DNA of 24,682 nt. It comes from a virus. The translations under genes and the position numbers were made by a program. Below are positions 1 through 6,149 of this stretch, one piece after another; within the stretch, counting starts at the first letter, position 1, and each line of letters opens with the position of its first letter. Where the stretch lies: the IMG/VR virus record IMGVR_UViG_3300025058_000006, positions 1-24,682 of that record; one strand, 5' to 3'. Under the pieces are notes generated by a model. It was not told where the DNA came from. It made no database searches and was given only the letters and a program-made list of their open reading frames with translations.

Positions 1-393
1 AAAAAGCTTTTTATTGTTGTTATTGTTTTTATAATACATGTTATAAATTGCTTTTATGATTTTTGGGAAATTTTTCTTATTTGTTTTTATTCTTTTTATG
101 GTGATTATTCTTTTTTCGTATAGTTCGCTTAATGTATATTCTTCTTTGCCACATTCTATTTCAGATATTGTCATTTTAGTTTTATGTGCTAATATATCGA
201 AAGTTTCATATTCAAGCAAAAAGCAATATTCATTTATAGAAGCTTGACTTTTTATTTTTATTTTTTCTTTGTATTTTGCGATGTTTAGCAAATATTGATA
301 TATTTCGTTTAAAATTTCTTTTCTTATTTCGATGATATTTTGGAAAAATTGTATCTCTTTATCTATTATTTGTTGAATGGTTTCTTTTTCCAT
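1..393 (-). CDS. Hypothetical protein, 3' end cut by the left window edge
   Basis: An open frame runs from ATG (bases 393-391, minus strand) to base 1 without a stop, giving 131 codons. It begins MEKETIQQIIDKEIQFF and ends in an Asn-rich stretch (YYKNNNNNKKLF). A strong ribosome-binding site (AAAGGAGGT, bases 399-407) precedes the start. The product is Lys/Glu/Ile-rich and mostly helical by composition; I recognise no domain. It lies directly downstream of two intrinsic terminators, with only about 25 bases between the last T-tract and the start codon. There is no room for an ordinary promoter, so expression should depend on read-through from the leftward promoter at 692-719. The reading frame and ribosome-binding site are certain; the function is unknown. 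Confidence 0.8.
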   Translation of the reverse strand, partial: MEKETIQQIIDKEIQFFQNIIEIRKEILNEIYQYLLNIAKYKEKIKIKSQASINEYCFLLEYETFDILAHKTKMTISEIECGKEEYTLSELYEKRIITIKRIKTNKKNFPKIIKAIYNMYYKNNNNNKKLF

Positions 394-417
394 TTTTACC
401 TCCTTTGGTGAATGGTG

Positions 418-453
418 AAAAAAAAGGGGGAATGGTCCTATAACCATTCCCCC
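418..453 (-). terminator. Second of two tandem intrinsic terminators (leftward)
   Basis: Bases 426-436 and 443-453 form a perfect 11-bp stem around a 6-base loop. Read on the minus strand, it is followed by eight T residues (A run at 418-425). This is a textbook rho-independent terminator, placed just before the ribosome-binding site of the left-edge gene. Confidence 0.85.
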
Positions 454-459
454 TCAAAT

Positions 460-495
460 AAAAAAGGGGGAAGAGGCAATAAAGCCTCCTCCCCC
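460..495 (-). terminator. First of two tandem intrinsic terminators (leftward)
   Basis: Bases 466-477 and 484-495 form a 12-bp stem with one mismatch around a 6-base loop. On the minus strand it is followed by six T residues (bases 460-465 on the plus strand are A). It sits 14 bases beyond the stop codon of the 50-residue gene and only 12 bases before the second terminator stem. Confidence 0.85.
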
Positions 496-509
496 TTGTT
501 ATTTCTTAT

Positions 510-662
510 CTATCCAGAGCTTGCTTTGCCTTCTATTCCTTCTATTTCTTCAATATTTGGTAGTATTTCCTCAGTATTGCTGGTATTTTCAGTATTTGGT
601 TCTTGTATTTTTTCTATCTTTTCTATTAACTCTATAAGGTCTTTTAACAATTCTTTAAGCAT
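510..662 (-). CDS. Small acidic hypothetical protein, 50 aa
   Basis: The ATG at 662-660 is preceded by an AAAAAGGAGGTG ribosome-binding site (about 669-680), and the frame ends at a stop at 510-512. The product starts MLKELLKDLIELIEKIEKIQ, a probable amphipathic or coiled-coil helix, and continues with an Asn/Thr/Glu-rich tail. It is the first gene of the leftward unit. The mRNA would start about 23 bases before the ATG, from the promoter at 692-719, and terminate at the tandem hairpins just after the stop. No family is recognised. Given its position, a regulator or leader-type role is possible, but that is a guess. Confidence 0.7.
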   Translation of the reverse strand: MLKELLKDLIELIEKIEKIQEPNTENTSNTEEILPNIEEIEGIEGKASSG

Positions 663-691
663 GGTTACACCTCCTTTTTGGTTTTTTAATC

Positions 692-719
692 AATATAATA
701 CATTTTTAAAATTTGTCAA
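692..719 (-). promoter_or_regulatory. Leftward sigma70-type promoter (P1)
   Basis: On the minus strand there is a perfect TTGACA (714-719), a 16-base spacer and TATATT (692-697). Over 32 positions starting at CTACTTGACAAA, this site matches the rightward promoter at 4970-4997 at 30. It drives the 50-residue gene and, if the tandem terminators are passed, the left-edge gene. Confidence 0.75.
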
Positions 720-754
720 GTAGTCTTTCAAAAAAAATTTTAAAGATCTTTTCC

Positions 755-810
755 TCCTTGTCCTTTGTCCTTTGTCCCTTGTCCTTTGTTCCTTGTTCCT
801 TGTTCCTTGT
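755..810 (+). repeat. Eight tandem 7-bp repeats in the divergent control region
   Basis: Eight consecutive 7-mers of the form TCCTTGT, CCTTTGT or CCCTTGT fill 755-810; the minus-strand reading is ACAAGGA/ACAAAGG. A 10-bp palindrome (AAAGATCTTT, 742-751) lies just to the left. The array sits between the leftward and rightward promoters. Possible roles are iterons for replication initiation, a multi-copy operator, or a neutral microsatellite; the sequence does not decide. A related AACAAGG motif recurs in the first codons of the regulator gene at 1869. Confidence 0.8.
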
Positions 811-839
811 CCTTTTTCTTAGAGCCGAGGCTTGGAAGC

Positions 840-867
840 TTGACCATTTCTTGAAATGTATTAATTT
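840..867 (+). promoter_or_regulatory. Rightward early promoter (P2) with internal dyad
   Basis: TTGACC (840-845), a 16-base spacer and TAATTT (862-867) match the spacing of the other phage promoters and share their ATGTAT just before the -10. The spacer contains a perfect dyad, CATTTC-TT-GAAATG (845-858), well placed for a repressor between -35 and -10. The predicted start near 874 gives a short leader to the ribosome-binding site at 885-892. Confidence 0.5.
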
Positions 868-897
868 TTATAGAAAACGAAAAAAGGAGGTGCGCAA

Positions 898-1272
898 ATG
901 ATGATGGTTTTTTATGACGAATGCGCAATATGCATAAGAAAGCTTGAAGATAAGATCGATAAATTGTTAAAATCACATAAAGCCGAGATCGAAAAAATAA
1001 GTAAAGACATAAACGAGAAAATCTTATGGAAATTTCATAGCGATGAAAACAGGCTTTATATGAGTTTTTATGTAGCTCAGATGATAGGGAACCATTTTTT
1101 AGATTATTTGTTAGCTGACCAAATAGAGCTCGAGGAAATAAAGCTTAGGGAAGTGTTAGGCGAGGAAGATTATAAGAAAATGAAAGAAATCGAGGAAAAA
1201 GGATATTTGAGGTATTATTTTGAGCAAGCAATAAAGGCTATTAAATCTTTTTTTGACATAAGAGCCAATTAA
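898..1272 (+). CDS. Hypothetical early protein, 124 aa
   Basis: This is the first gene of the rightward unit. AGGAGGTG at 885-892 sits five bases before the first of three consecutive ATG codons. The N-terminus has a CAIC pair (residues 9-12), followed by a Lys/Glu-rich predicted helical region and a central hydrophobic stretch (YMSFYVAQMIGNHFLDYLLA). With only two cysteines, the CxxC is not by itself evidence for a zinc finger. No family is recognised. First-transcribed early phage genes often encode host-takeover proteins; that role here is inferred only from position. Confidence 0.75.
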   Translation: MMMVFYDECAICIRKLEDKIDKLLKSHKAEIEKISKDINEKILWKFHSDENRLYMSFYVAQMIGNHFLDYLLADQIELEEIKLREVLGEEDYKKMKEIEEKGYLRYYFEQAIKAIKSFFDIRAN

Positions 1273-1299
1273 CGAGAAAACGAGGGGAGGTGAGTAGAG

Positions 1300-1791
1300 A
1301 TGGTTAATTTTATTGAGCTAATAGCGAACCAGTTTGATTTTGATAAGGTAGTTAAAATTCTTTCGAAGCTACCATACGAGCATGCCTCTGAAAGTCTTGC
1401 TCATGCTTGTTTTTATGGCATAGTTGACTATTTAGAGAAAAAGAAGCAAATGGGGGATGAAAATGTAACTTTGGAAGAGAGGATAGCTTTTACGTTGAGG
1501 TTTATTTTTTTCAGGTTTTTAACTAAATCAATGTTAAAGGATATGTGGTATTTTATTTTATTTGAAATGAGCGGAAAACATGAAGGAAAAAATCTTCCAC
1601 CTGTGAAGCTATCAGAAATAGTGAAAGATATTGAAGATGCAGCGATAAGGTTTTTCAAAAAATTTAAAGACGTCCAAGGAGTGGATGCGGTAAGGTCTGT
1701 GATAATTAAATTTATATTTGACAACGAAGAAATATTAGAGGAAATGCATGATATGTGGCAAGATATGAAATTAAACATTTTTATGAATTAG
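1300..1791 (+). CDS. Hypothetical early protein, 163 aa
   Basis: A strong ribosome-binding site (GGGGAGGTGAG, about 1283-1293) precedes the ATG. The product is rich in aromatic residues (many Phe) and appears all-helical. Hydrophobic patches (FTLRFIFFRFL and MWYFILFEM) could be a membrane-associated region or a buried core. It lies 27 bases after the preceding gene, and the terminator begins right at its stop codon, so these two genes form one transcript. No homologous family is recognised. Confidence 0.75.
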   Translation: MVNFIELIANQFDFDKVVKILSKLPYEHASESLAHACFYGIVDYLEKKKQMGDENVTLEERIAFTLRFIFFRFLTKSMLKDMWYFILFEMSGKHEGKNLPPVKLSEIVKDIEDAAIRFFKKFKDVQGVDAVRSVIIKFIFDNEEILEEMHDMWQDMKLNIFMN

Positions 1792-1826
1792 GTCGAAGGG
1801 GGGTGATCCCCCCTTGACTTTTTTTT
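1792..1826 (+). terminator. Intrinsic terminator fused to the next promoter
   Basis: AAGGGGGG (1796-1803) pairs with CCCCCCTT (1808-1815) around TGAT. The stem extends by GTC/GAC (1792-1794 with 1816-1818) past one bulged base, and eight T residues follow (1819-1826). The stem begins immediately after the stop codon of the 163-aa gene. Its 3' end shares bases with the -35 element of the following promoter. Confidence 0.85.
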
Positions 1827-1841
1827 GGAATATGTTATTTT
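1814..1841 (+). promoter_or_regulatory. Rightward promoter (P3) overlapping the terminator
   Basis: TTGACT (1814-1819), a 16-base spacer and TATTTT (1836-1841) preceded by TG (extended -10) reproduce the spacing of P1 and P4. The -35 lies in the 3' arm and first T of the terminator. It would drive the two ribbon-helix-helix genes and the PrimPol-helicase. Confidence 0.55.
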
Positions 1842-1868
1842 TATATTAAACAGGAGGAGGGTTAAAAA

Positions 1869-2072
1869 ATGGAGACCGAGGAAAGGAAAACAAAAGGAAC
1901 AAGGGGAACAAGGACAGTGATATTTAGAGCTTCTACTGATTTACAAAAAGAAATAGTTGATTTTTGTCAAACAAATGAGATTTCGTTAGCTAAATTGATA
2001 CAAATGGCGATAGATAAGATTTATGAAAATTACAAAGAAATTTTAGGAGAGGAAGATGAAGGAAGGGCGTAG
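1869..2072 (+). CDS. Ribbon-helix-helix (CopG/Arc-type) DNA-binding protein, 67 aa
   Basis: The pattern TVIFRASTDLQKEIVDFCQ, then NEISLAKLIQMAIDKI, is a beta strand followed by two helices, as expected for a ribbon-helix-helix dimer (residues about 16-52). The N-terminal 15 residues are basic and Thr/Gly-rich, and the tail is acidic. A GGAGGAGGG ribosome-binding site lies before the ATG. Proteins of this family usually repress their own or neighbouring promoters by binding short repeated sites. Candidate targets are the dyad in P2 and the 7-bp array, but this is not shown. The KTKGTRGTR codons use a 9-bp repeat resembling that array. The gene overlaps the start of a second regulator by 17 bases. 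Confidence 0.75.
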   Translation: METEERKTKGTRGTRTVIFRASTDLQKEIVDFCQTNEISLAKLIQMAIDKIYENYKEILGEEDEGRA

Positions 2073-2229
2073 AAGTGTTTTAGATGTCAAGTTAGGGACC
2101 ACGATTAAAAAAGAGGATTATTTACGGCTCAAAAAAATAAGTAGGATCACTGGTCTTTCAGTTTCACACCTCATAAAGCAAGGCATTTGGTATATTTTAA
2201 GAGAGAACAAGTTAAAAAGATCAAGTTAA
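2056..2229 (+). CDS. Second ribbon-helix-helix DNA-binding protein, 57 aa
   Basis: The ATG at 2056 lies inside the last codons of the previous gene (17-base overlap, different frame), with an AGGAGAGGA ribosome-binding site at about 2045. The 57-residue product reads TTIKKEDYLRLKKISRITGL, then SVSHLIKQGIWYIL. This is a typical ribbon-helix-helix: a strand, helix A, the turn GLS, and helix B. It differs clearly from its neighbour, so the pair could form homodimers at different sites or a heterodimer. The overlapping frames imply translational coupling. It is followed after 33 bases by the PrimPol-helicase gene. Confidence 0.75.
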   Translation: MKEGRRSVLDVKLGTTIKKEDYLRLKKISRITGLSVSHLIKQGIWYILRENKLKRSS

Positions 2230-2262
2230 GGAAAAGATTTAGAAAGGCTGAGAAGCTAATTT

Positions 2263-4962
2263 ATGTCTTCAAAATTTGTCAAAAGAGAGTTAAAGGTTTT
2301 TTTTTCACTTTATCAAAGGCTTAATCTTAAGGTAATTCCTCTTGCAGTAGGGTCAAAGGTTCCTGTTGAGGGTTTAAAGTTAGCTCAAGTTTATGAGGGT
2401 CAGGATTTTCATTATAATTGGGAAACTCATTACGGGAATATAGGGATAGTAACTGGGTTTGAGAATTTTTGTGTAATTGATTGTGACACGAAAGAGGCGA
2501 TAGAATGGTTTGAGAGTTTAGAGGAGTATATACCAACAGTTGTTGTGAAGACGAGGAGAGGGCATCATTATTGGTATTGTATTTATGATGCGAAGCCTGA
2601 ACAGAGGAAGTCTTTTACTATTCAAGATGCTGAAGGTGTTTTTAAGGTAGATATTCTTTTTGGTAATAAATATGTGGTGGCACCACCTTCTGAAATAAGA
2701 AACAAGGGGGAGTATCATAAATATGTTTTTATAGATGGGTATGATCCTGTTAGGAACAGGCTTCAGATATCTTTGATGGATTATGAGACTTTGAAAGCTA
2801 TAATTGAGAAGGCTTATAGGAAGGCTGGTAGGACTATTTCGAGTGAGAAGATTTACAAGAAAATTGAGGAAGTAAAGGTAAGTGAAGAGGAGGAAAGGGA
2901 GAATATAGAGAAGTTTTTAAAAGTAGTAGAGATTTGCAAGAATTTTTATTATGAAGGGAATAGGCAGAACATATGGCTTGGTTTAGCAGGGATAGCAAGG
3001 AAACTTGGTATATCGAAAGAGATAACTAAAGAGATTTTAATGAAGGAATTGTATTATGGAATGAATGATGATGACAATGAGAAGCAGAGGCTAACAGCTA
3101 TAGATGGGACTTATGATAAAAGATTAGATGAGATAGCAGGGATAAGCATATTAGCTGAAAGGGTTGTTGATGCTGAAACTTTAGAGGAAATAGCAAGAAT
3201 TTTAAGACCTTTAAAGTATAAGGTAGTAGATAGAGAGGAGATACCGGCTCTTACCGAGGAGGCTTTATCTGAGGCTAAAAAGATAGTCAAAATTTGGAAT
3301 AAAACTTTTGCTTTGATTAATAATTATTGGTATGTGATGTCATCAGTAAATTCGAAAAAAAGAGGTGCTAAAGAAGAAGCTAAAACAGGAAAAATTTTAA
3401 AGCCGGTTTGTGTAGGTTTTTTAATAAAAGAGAGAGGATTTGATCATAAAAACCAAAGACCTATTTTTATAGCTTACAATTTAGAGACGAAAAGGGAAGG
3501 AGAAATAGATTTAGATACAATCAATTTAAAGAATTTTTTAGGGAAGCCTATTCTTGACTATAAAAATTTAGATTATTTGTGGAATGCTTTAATTGGAGAG
3601 AAAAGAGAAAAAAAATTTTATTCTGAGATGGGATGGCTTGAGTTAACTGAAAACAAAAAGATTTTTATTCATCCTTTAAATAATTCTTATTTGTTGAAGC
3701 ATAACGTTTTTTGCTATTTAGAAAAAGACTTAAGTCAGCTGTTTTGGTATAGCGATGCGGAGAAACAGCATGAAATGGTTAGGAATTTACTGATTGAAGG
3801 GAAGGTCTTGGCTGCTAAAATTGTATTTGGTGCTTGTAGTTTATTTTTAAGTCCAAGGGTTTCTGGCTTTTCTGTTTTTGATGTAGGACCAAGAGGGGTA
3901 GGAAAAACTACCACTTCTCAATTTGTAATTTCTTTATTTTATGATGCTAATTCTTCTCTAACACTTGAAGCAACAGTTACAGGAATGGAATTATATTTAA
4001 GAAGATTTAAGAATTTGCCTGTTTTATTTGATGAAACCACTTTTGCTAAAGATAAAACATTGCAAGAAATAGTATTTCTTATAGCTTCAGGAGTTGGAAA
4101 ACTAAGAGGAACTAAAAAATTAAGCGTTGATGTGGGGAAGTTGTATTCAGTTATTTTTATCACAGGAGAAAAAGATCCTGAATTTGAAAGAAGGGGAGCA
4201 GAAAGAAGAGTAATTATAATACCTGTTAGCAAATGGTCGGATTATACAGAAATGTATGTGAGACCTGATTTAGTTAGGACTTTTACGAAGATGCAAGGGG
4301 TGGGTTTTGATTGGATCAAATGGTTAGAAGAAAATCAGGATTTTCAAGATAGAATGGAATTACCTCAAGATCTTGTAGTTTTTAATTTTTGTGAGGTTAT
4401 AGAGAAGACTTTAGCTTTTTTAAAGACTTTTTACAATCTTTCAGATGCCGAATTTGAAAGGACCTATAAGATTGTGGTAGATATTCTTTATGAGCAGTTC
4501 GAAAGAATAGACATTCATTTTACTAAGCTAATAAATCATCTTTCTGAATTTATTTTGAAATATGCTCCCAATTTTATTATAACGGGATTGACTGCTAATA
4601 GGGAGCCTACGTCGGGGCAAATTTTTGGGTGTATAGATGCGGATAAAAATAAGATATTTGTAAGGACTGAAGTTTTGAGGAAATTTTGTGAGGAGGCAAA
4701 GGTAGATTTTAGGACTGTTATTAACAAATTGGAGGAGAAGGGAATTCTTTTAGCGAATGTTGAATATATGAAGGGTGGATTTTTTAAAAAGAGAGATGCC
4801 AAGGTTAAAAGGATTAAGTATCAAGGGCAGAGTTTTGTGGTTTCTGGTTATGAGCTTGATTTAGATAAGATCTCAGAAGAGTTTAGGGACCAATTGATTT
4901 CGGAAGCCATGAAGTCTGAGGGGAAATCCTTCAAGGAAATTATAAATGAGCTTCCTTTTTAG
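2263..4962 (+). CDS. Bifunctional primase-polymerase (PrimPol) / helicase
   Basis: This 899-aa protein has an N-terminal archaeo-eukaryotic primase domain. Visible motifs are GSKVP (about 30), NIGIVTG, the metal-binding VIDCDT (D73, D75), TRRGHHYW (H101/H102) and VDILFG followed by YVVAPPS (D130, residues 137-143). A middle segment, EGNRQNIWLGLAGIARKLGI (about 230-250), resembles a primase C-terminal linker. The C-terminal half carries a Walker A, GPRGVGKTT (542-550; K548, T549), and a Walker B, LPVLFDET (D590, E591). VIFITGEKD follows as a likely sensor region, then GAERRV with candidate arginine-finger residues. Such fusions make primers and unwind DNA at the phage origin. The ribosome-binding site is weak, suggesting coupling to the upstream regulators. 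The C-terminal domain beyond about residue 760 is not assigned. Codon choice shifts from GAG/AGG-rich to GAA-rich within the ATPase core, suggesting mosaic ancestry. Confidence 0.88.
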   Translation: MSSKFVKRELKVFFSLYQRLNLKVIPLAVGSKVPVEGLKLAQVYEGQDFHYNWETHYGNIGIVTGFENFCVIDCDTKEAIEWFESLEEYIPTVVVKTRRGHHYWYCIYDAKPEQRKSFTIQDAEGVFKVDILFGNKYVVAPPSEIRNKGEYHKYVFIDGYDPVRNRLQISLMDYETLKAIIEKAYRKAGRTISSEKIYKKIEEVKVSEEEERENIEKFLKVVEICKNFYYEGNRQNIWLGLAGIARKLGISKEITKEILMKELYYGMNDDDNEKQRLTAIDGTYDKRLDEIAGISILAERVVDAETLEEIARILRPLKYKVVDREEIPALTEEALSEAKKIVKIWNKTFALINNYWYVMSSVNSKKRGAKEEAKTGKILKPVCVGFLIKERGFDHKNQRPIFIAYNLETKREGEIDLDTINLKNFLGKPILDYKNLDYLWNALIGEKREKKFYSEMGWLELTENKKIFIHPLNNSYLLKHNVFCYLEKDLSQLFWYSDAEKQHEMVRNLLIEGKVLAAKIVFGACSLFLSPRVSGFSVFDVGPRGVGKTTTSQFVISLFYDANSSLTLEATVTGMELYLRRFKNLPVLFDETTFAKDKTLQEIVFLIASGVGKLRGTKKLSVDVGKLYSVIFITGEKDPEFERRGAERRVIIIPVSKWSDYTEMYVRPDLVRTFTKMQGVGFDWIKWLEENQDFQDRMELPQDLVVFNFCEVIEKTLAFLKTFYNLSDAEFERTYKIVVDILYEQFERIDIHFTKLINHLSEFILKYAPNFIITGLTANREPTSGQIFGCIDADKNKIFVRTEVLRKFCEEAKVDFRTVINKLEEKGILLANVEYMKGGFFKKRDAKVKRIKYQGQSFVVSGYELDLDKISEEFRDQLISEAMKSEGKSFKEIINELPF

Positions 4963-4969
4963 GACCTAC

Positions 4970-4997
4970 TTGACAAAATTTAAAAATGTGTTATATT
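4970..4997 (+). promoter_or_regulatory. Rightward extended -10 promoter (P4)
   Basis: A perfect TTGACA (4970-4975), a 16-base spacer and TATATT (4992-4997) preceded by TGT form an extended -10 promoter. It begins seven bases after the PrimPol stop codon. It is almost identical to P1 on the other strand, so both probably respond to the same signal. It drives the recombination genes from 5033. Confidence 0.75.
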
Positions 4998-5032
4998 TTA
5001 AGTAGGACAAAAAAAAGAGGGAGGGAGGCAAG

Positions 5033-5623
5033 ATGGAGGAAGTAAAAGAGAAAAAAGAGCTGATACCTTCTGAAAATGGGGTTTGGGAAGCCCATTCAGC
5101 GGTCCCCTCAGTTATAGAAGAAGAGGAAGACCTATTCATAGAAGCAATAGAAAAAGCTGAAAAAAGACTGGAATTCATCAATAAACAAAGAATGCTAATA
5201 CTGAAATTAACTAAGCCATATGACTGGGTCAATTTTGGCGGAAGAGCCTATCTTACAAGCTATGGTGCTGAAAGGCTTATGCTTGTCTTTGATATTTCTT
5301 ATAAAATAGGAGAACCAGAAATAAAATATGATAAAGATGGTCATTTTGTTGTGATGTATAAAGGAACTTTCACTTGGGGAGGCAAGACTATAGAAGAGAT
5401 AGGGGTAAGATCATCAAGAGATCCTTTTTATAGCAGAGCAAAAGGTCAAGAAATACCTCCTCATCAAATTAAGCTTTCAGATATTATGAAAGCTGCAAGA
5501 AGCAATCTTATTTCAAGAGGTGTTTCAACTTTGTTAGGTTTAAGAGGCTTAAAAATAGAAGACGTAGTAAAACAAGTAGGACATGTTGAAACAAAAGTAG
5601 AATTTAAAAAGGAGGTGAGTTAA
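5033..5623 (+). CDS. Putative single-strand annealing (Rad52/RecT-like) recombination protein
   Basis: This 196-aa protein starts after a strong GGGAGGGAGG site. The first 55 residues are acidic and probably flexible or helical. The core begins KPYDWVNFGGRAYLTSYGAE (61-80), continues with a beta-rich section to GTFTWGG (111-117), then VRSSRDPFYSR (125-135). It ends in a helix, LSDIMKAARSNLISRGVSTL (148-167), followed by LGLRGL. I recall this core arrangement from phage proteins encoded beside exonucleases. The last helix resembles the Arg-rich helix ending a Rad52-type annealing fold. The strongest support is context: it follows the replicative primase-helicase, and a Cas4-like nuclease lies two genes downstream, as in phage annealase-exonuclease pairs. 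The annealing role is inferred; a general single-strand DNA-binding accessory role is the main alternative. Confidence 0.5.
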   Translation: MEEVKEKKELIPSENGVWEAHSAVPSVIEEEEDLFIEAIEKAEKRLEFINKQRMLILKLTKPYDWVNFGGRAYLTSYGAERLMLVFDISYKIGEPEIKYDKDGHFVVMYKGTFTWGGKTIEEIGVRSSRDPFYSRAKGQEIPPHQIKLSDIMKAARSNLISRGVSTLLGLRGLKIEDVVKQVGHVETKVEFKKEVS

Positions 5624-5624
5624 G

Positions 5625-5894
5625 ATGAAAATCAATGAGTTAGACAGAAGAAAAATAAGAGAAAAAATAGCAAAAGAATTTAAAACATTAGGTTATGATG
5701 GTAAAAGTTTAGAAGAAAAAATTTTTCGTCTTAAAAATATATATGCTTGCGTAATAGCTACTTTGCTTGCTAAAGGTGCAGAAAAACTGGCAAAAGATTT
5801 GGTCCCTTATTATGCATATTTAAGCAATTTAGATGAATATTTTTTGAAAAAAAATTTTAAAGAAATTATGAAAAACTACCAAGGAGGGGATTAA
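5625..5894 (+). CDS. Hypothetical protein, 89 aa
   Basis: The gene starts one base after the preceding stop, using an AAAGGAGGTGAG ribosome-binding site inside the previous gene's last codons, so the two are translationally coupled. The protein is Lys-rich, with a central Ala/Leu helix (YACVIATLLAKGAEKLAKDL). No family is recognised. Its place between the annealing protein and the nuclease suggests a role in recombination or replication. Glu is coded almost only by GAA, in contrast to the next gene. Confidence 0.75.
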   Translation: MKINELDRRKIREKIAKEFKTLGYDGKSLEEKIFRLKNIYACVIATLLAKGAEKLAKDLVPYYAYLSNLDEYFLKKNFKEIMKNYQGGD

Positions 5895-5897
5895 ACG

Positions 5898-6149
5898 ATG
5901 AAGAATTTTATTATGATTGGAGAGGATGAGGATATTTTGTGTTTGGATAATGTGATATGTATTACTTTTGGTGATAGGAAGAGATATAAAAATGATACAG
6001 ATGTTCGGTTTTGGTTTAATGGATTTTATCTTGATTATATTGATGTGTCAGAGGAGGAAAAGAGAAAAATAAAAGAATTGTTTAAACCTCAAATAGTTTC
6101 AGTTATTGGTGGTAAAAGAAACAAAACAAAGGAGGTGATTAAAAAATGA
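5898..6149 (+). CDS. Hypothetical protein, 83 aa
   Basis: An AAGGAGGGG site at the end of the previous gene precedes the ATG. The product seems beta-rich (MIGEDEDILCLDNVICITFG, then DVRFWFNGFYLDY) with a Lys-rich tail. It ends with an ATGA overlap into the nuclease gene, so nuclease translation is probably coupled to it. The first two-thirds uses GAG, AGG and TTG codons where its neighbours use GAA, AGA and TTA, which suggests a separate origin. No family is recognised. Confidence 0.75.
   Translation: MKNFIMIGEDEDILCLDNVICITFGDRKRYKNDTDVRFWFNGFYLDYIDVSEEEKRKIKELFKPQIVSVIGGKRNKTKEVIKK

Noticed and set aside
56-723. Plus-strand frames at 56-247 and 412-723
   Set aside because: They lie opposite the left-edge and 50-residue minus-strand genes. 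They read through terminators and promoter P1 and have no ribosome-binding sites.
755-810. CRISPR array
   Set aside because: Units are 7 bp with no spacers and there are no cas genes. The Cas4-like nuclease fits a phage recombination role.
740-976. Minus-strand 78-codon frame with a Lys/Gly/Gln-rich repeat tail
   Set aside because: It starts inside the well-supported gene at 898, has no ribosome-binding site at any start, and its tail is just the translated 7-bp repeat array.
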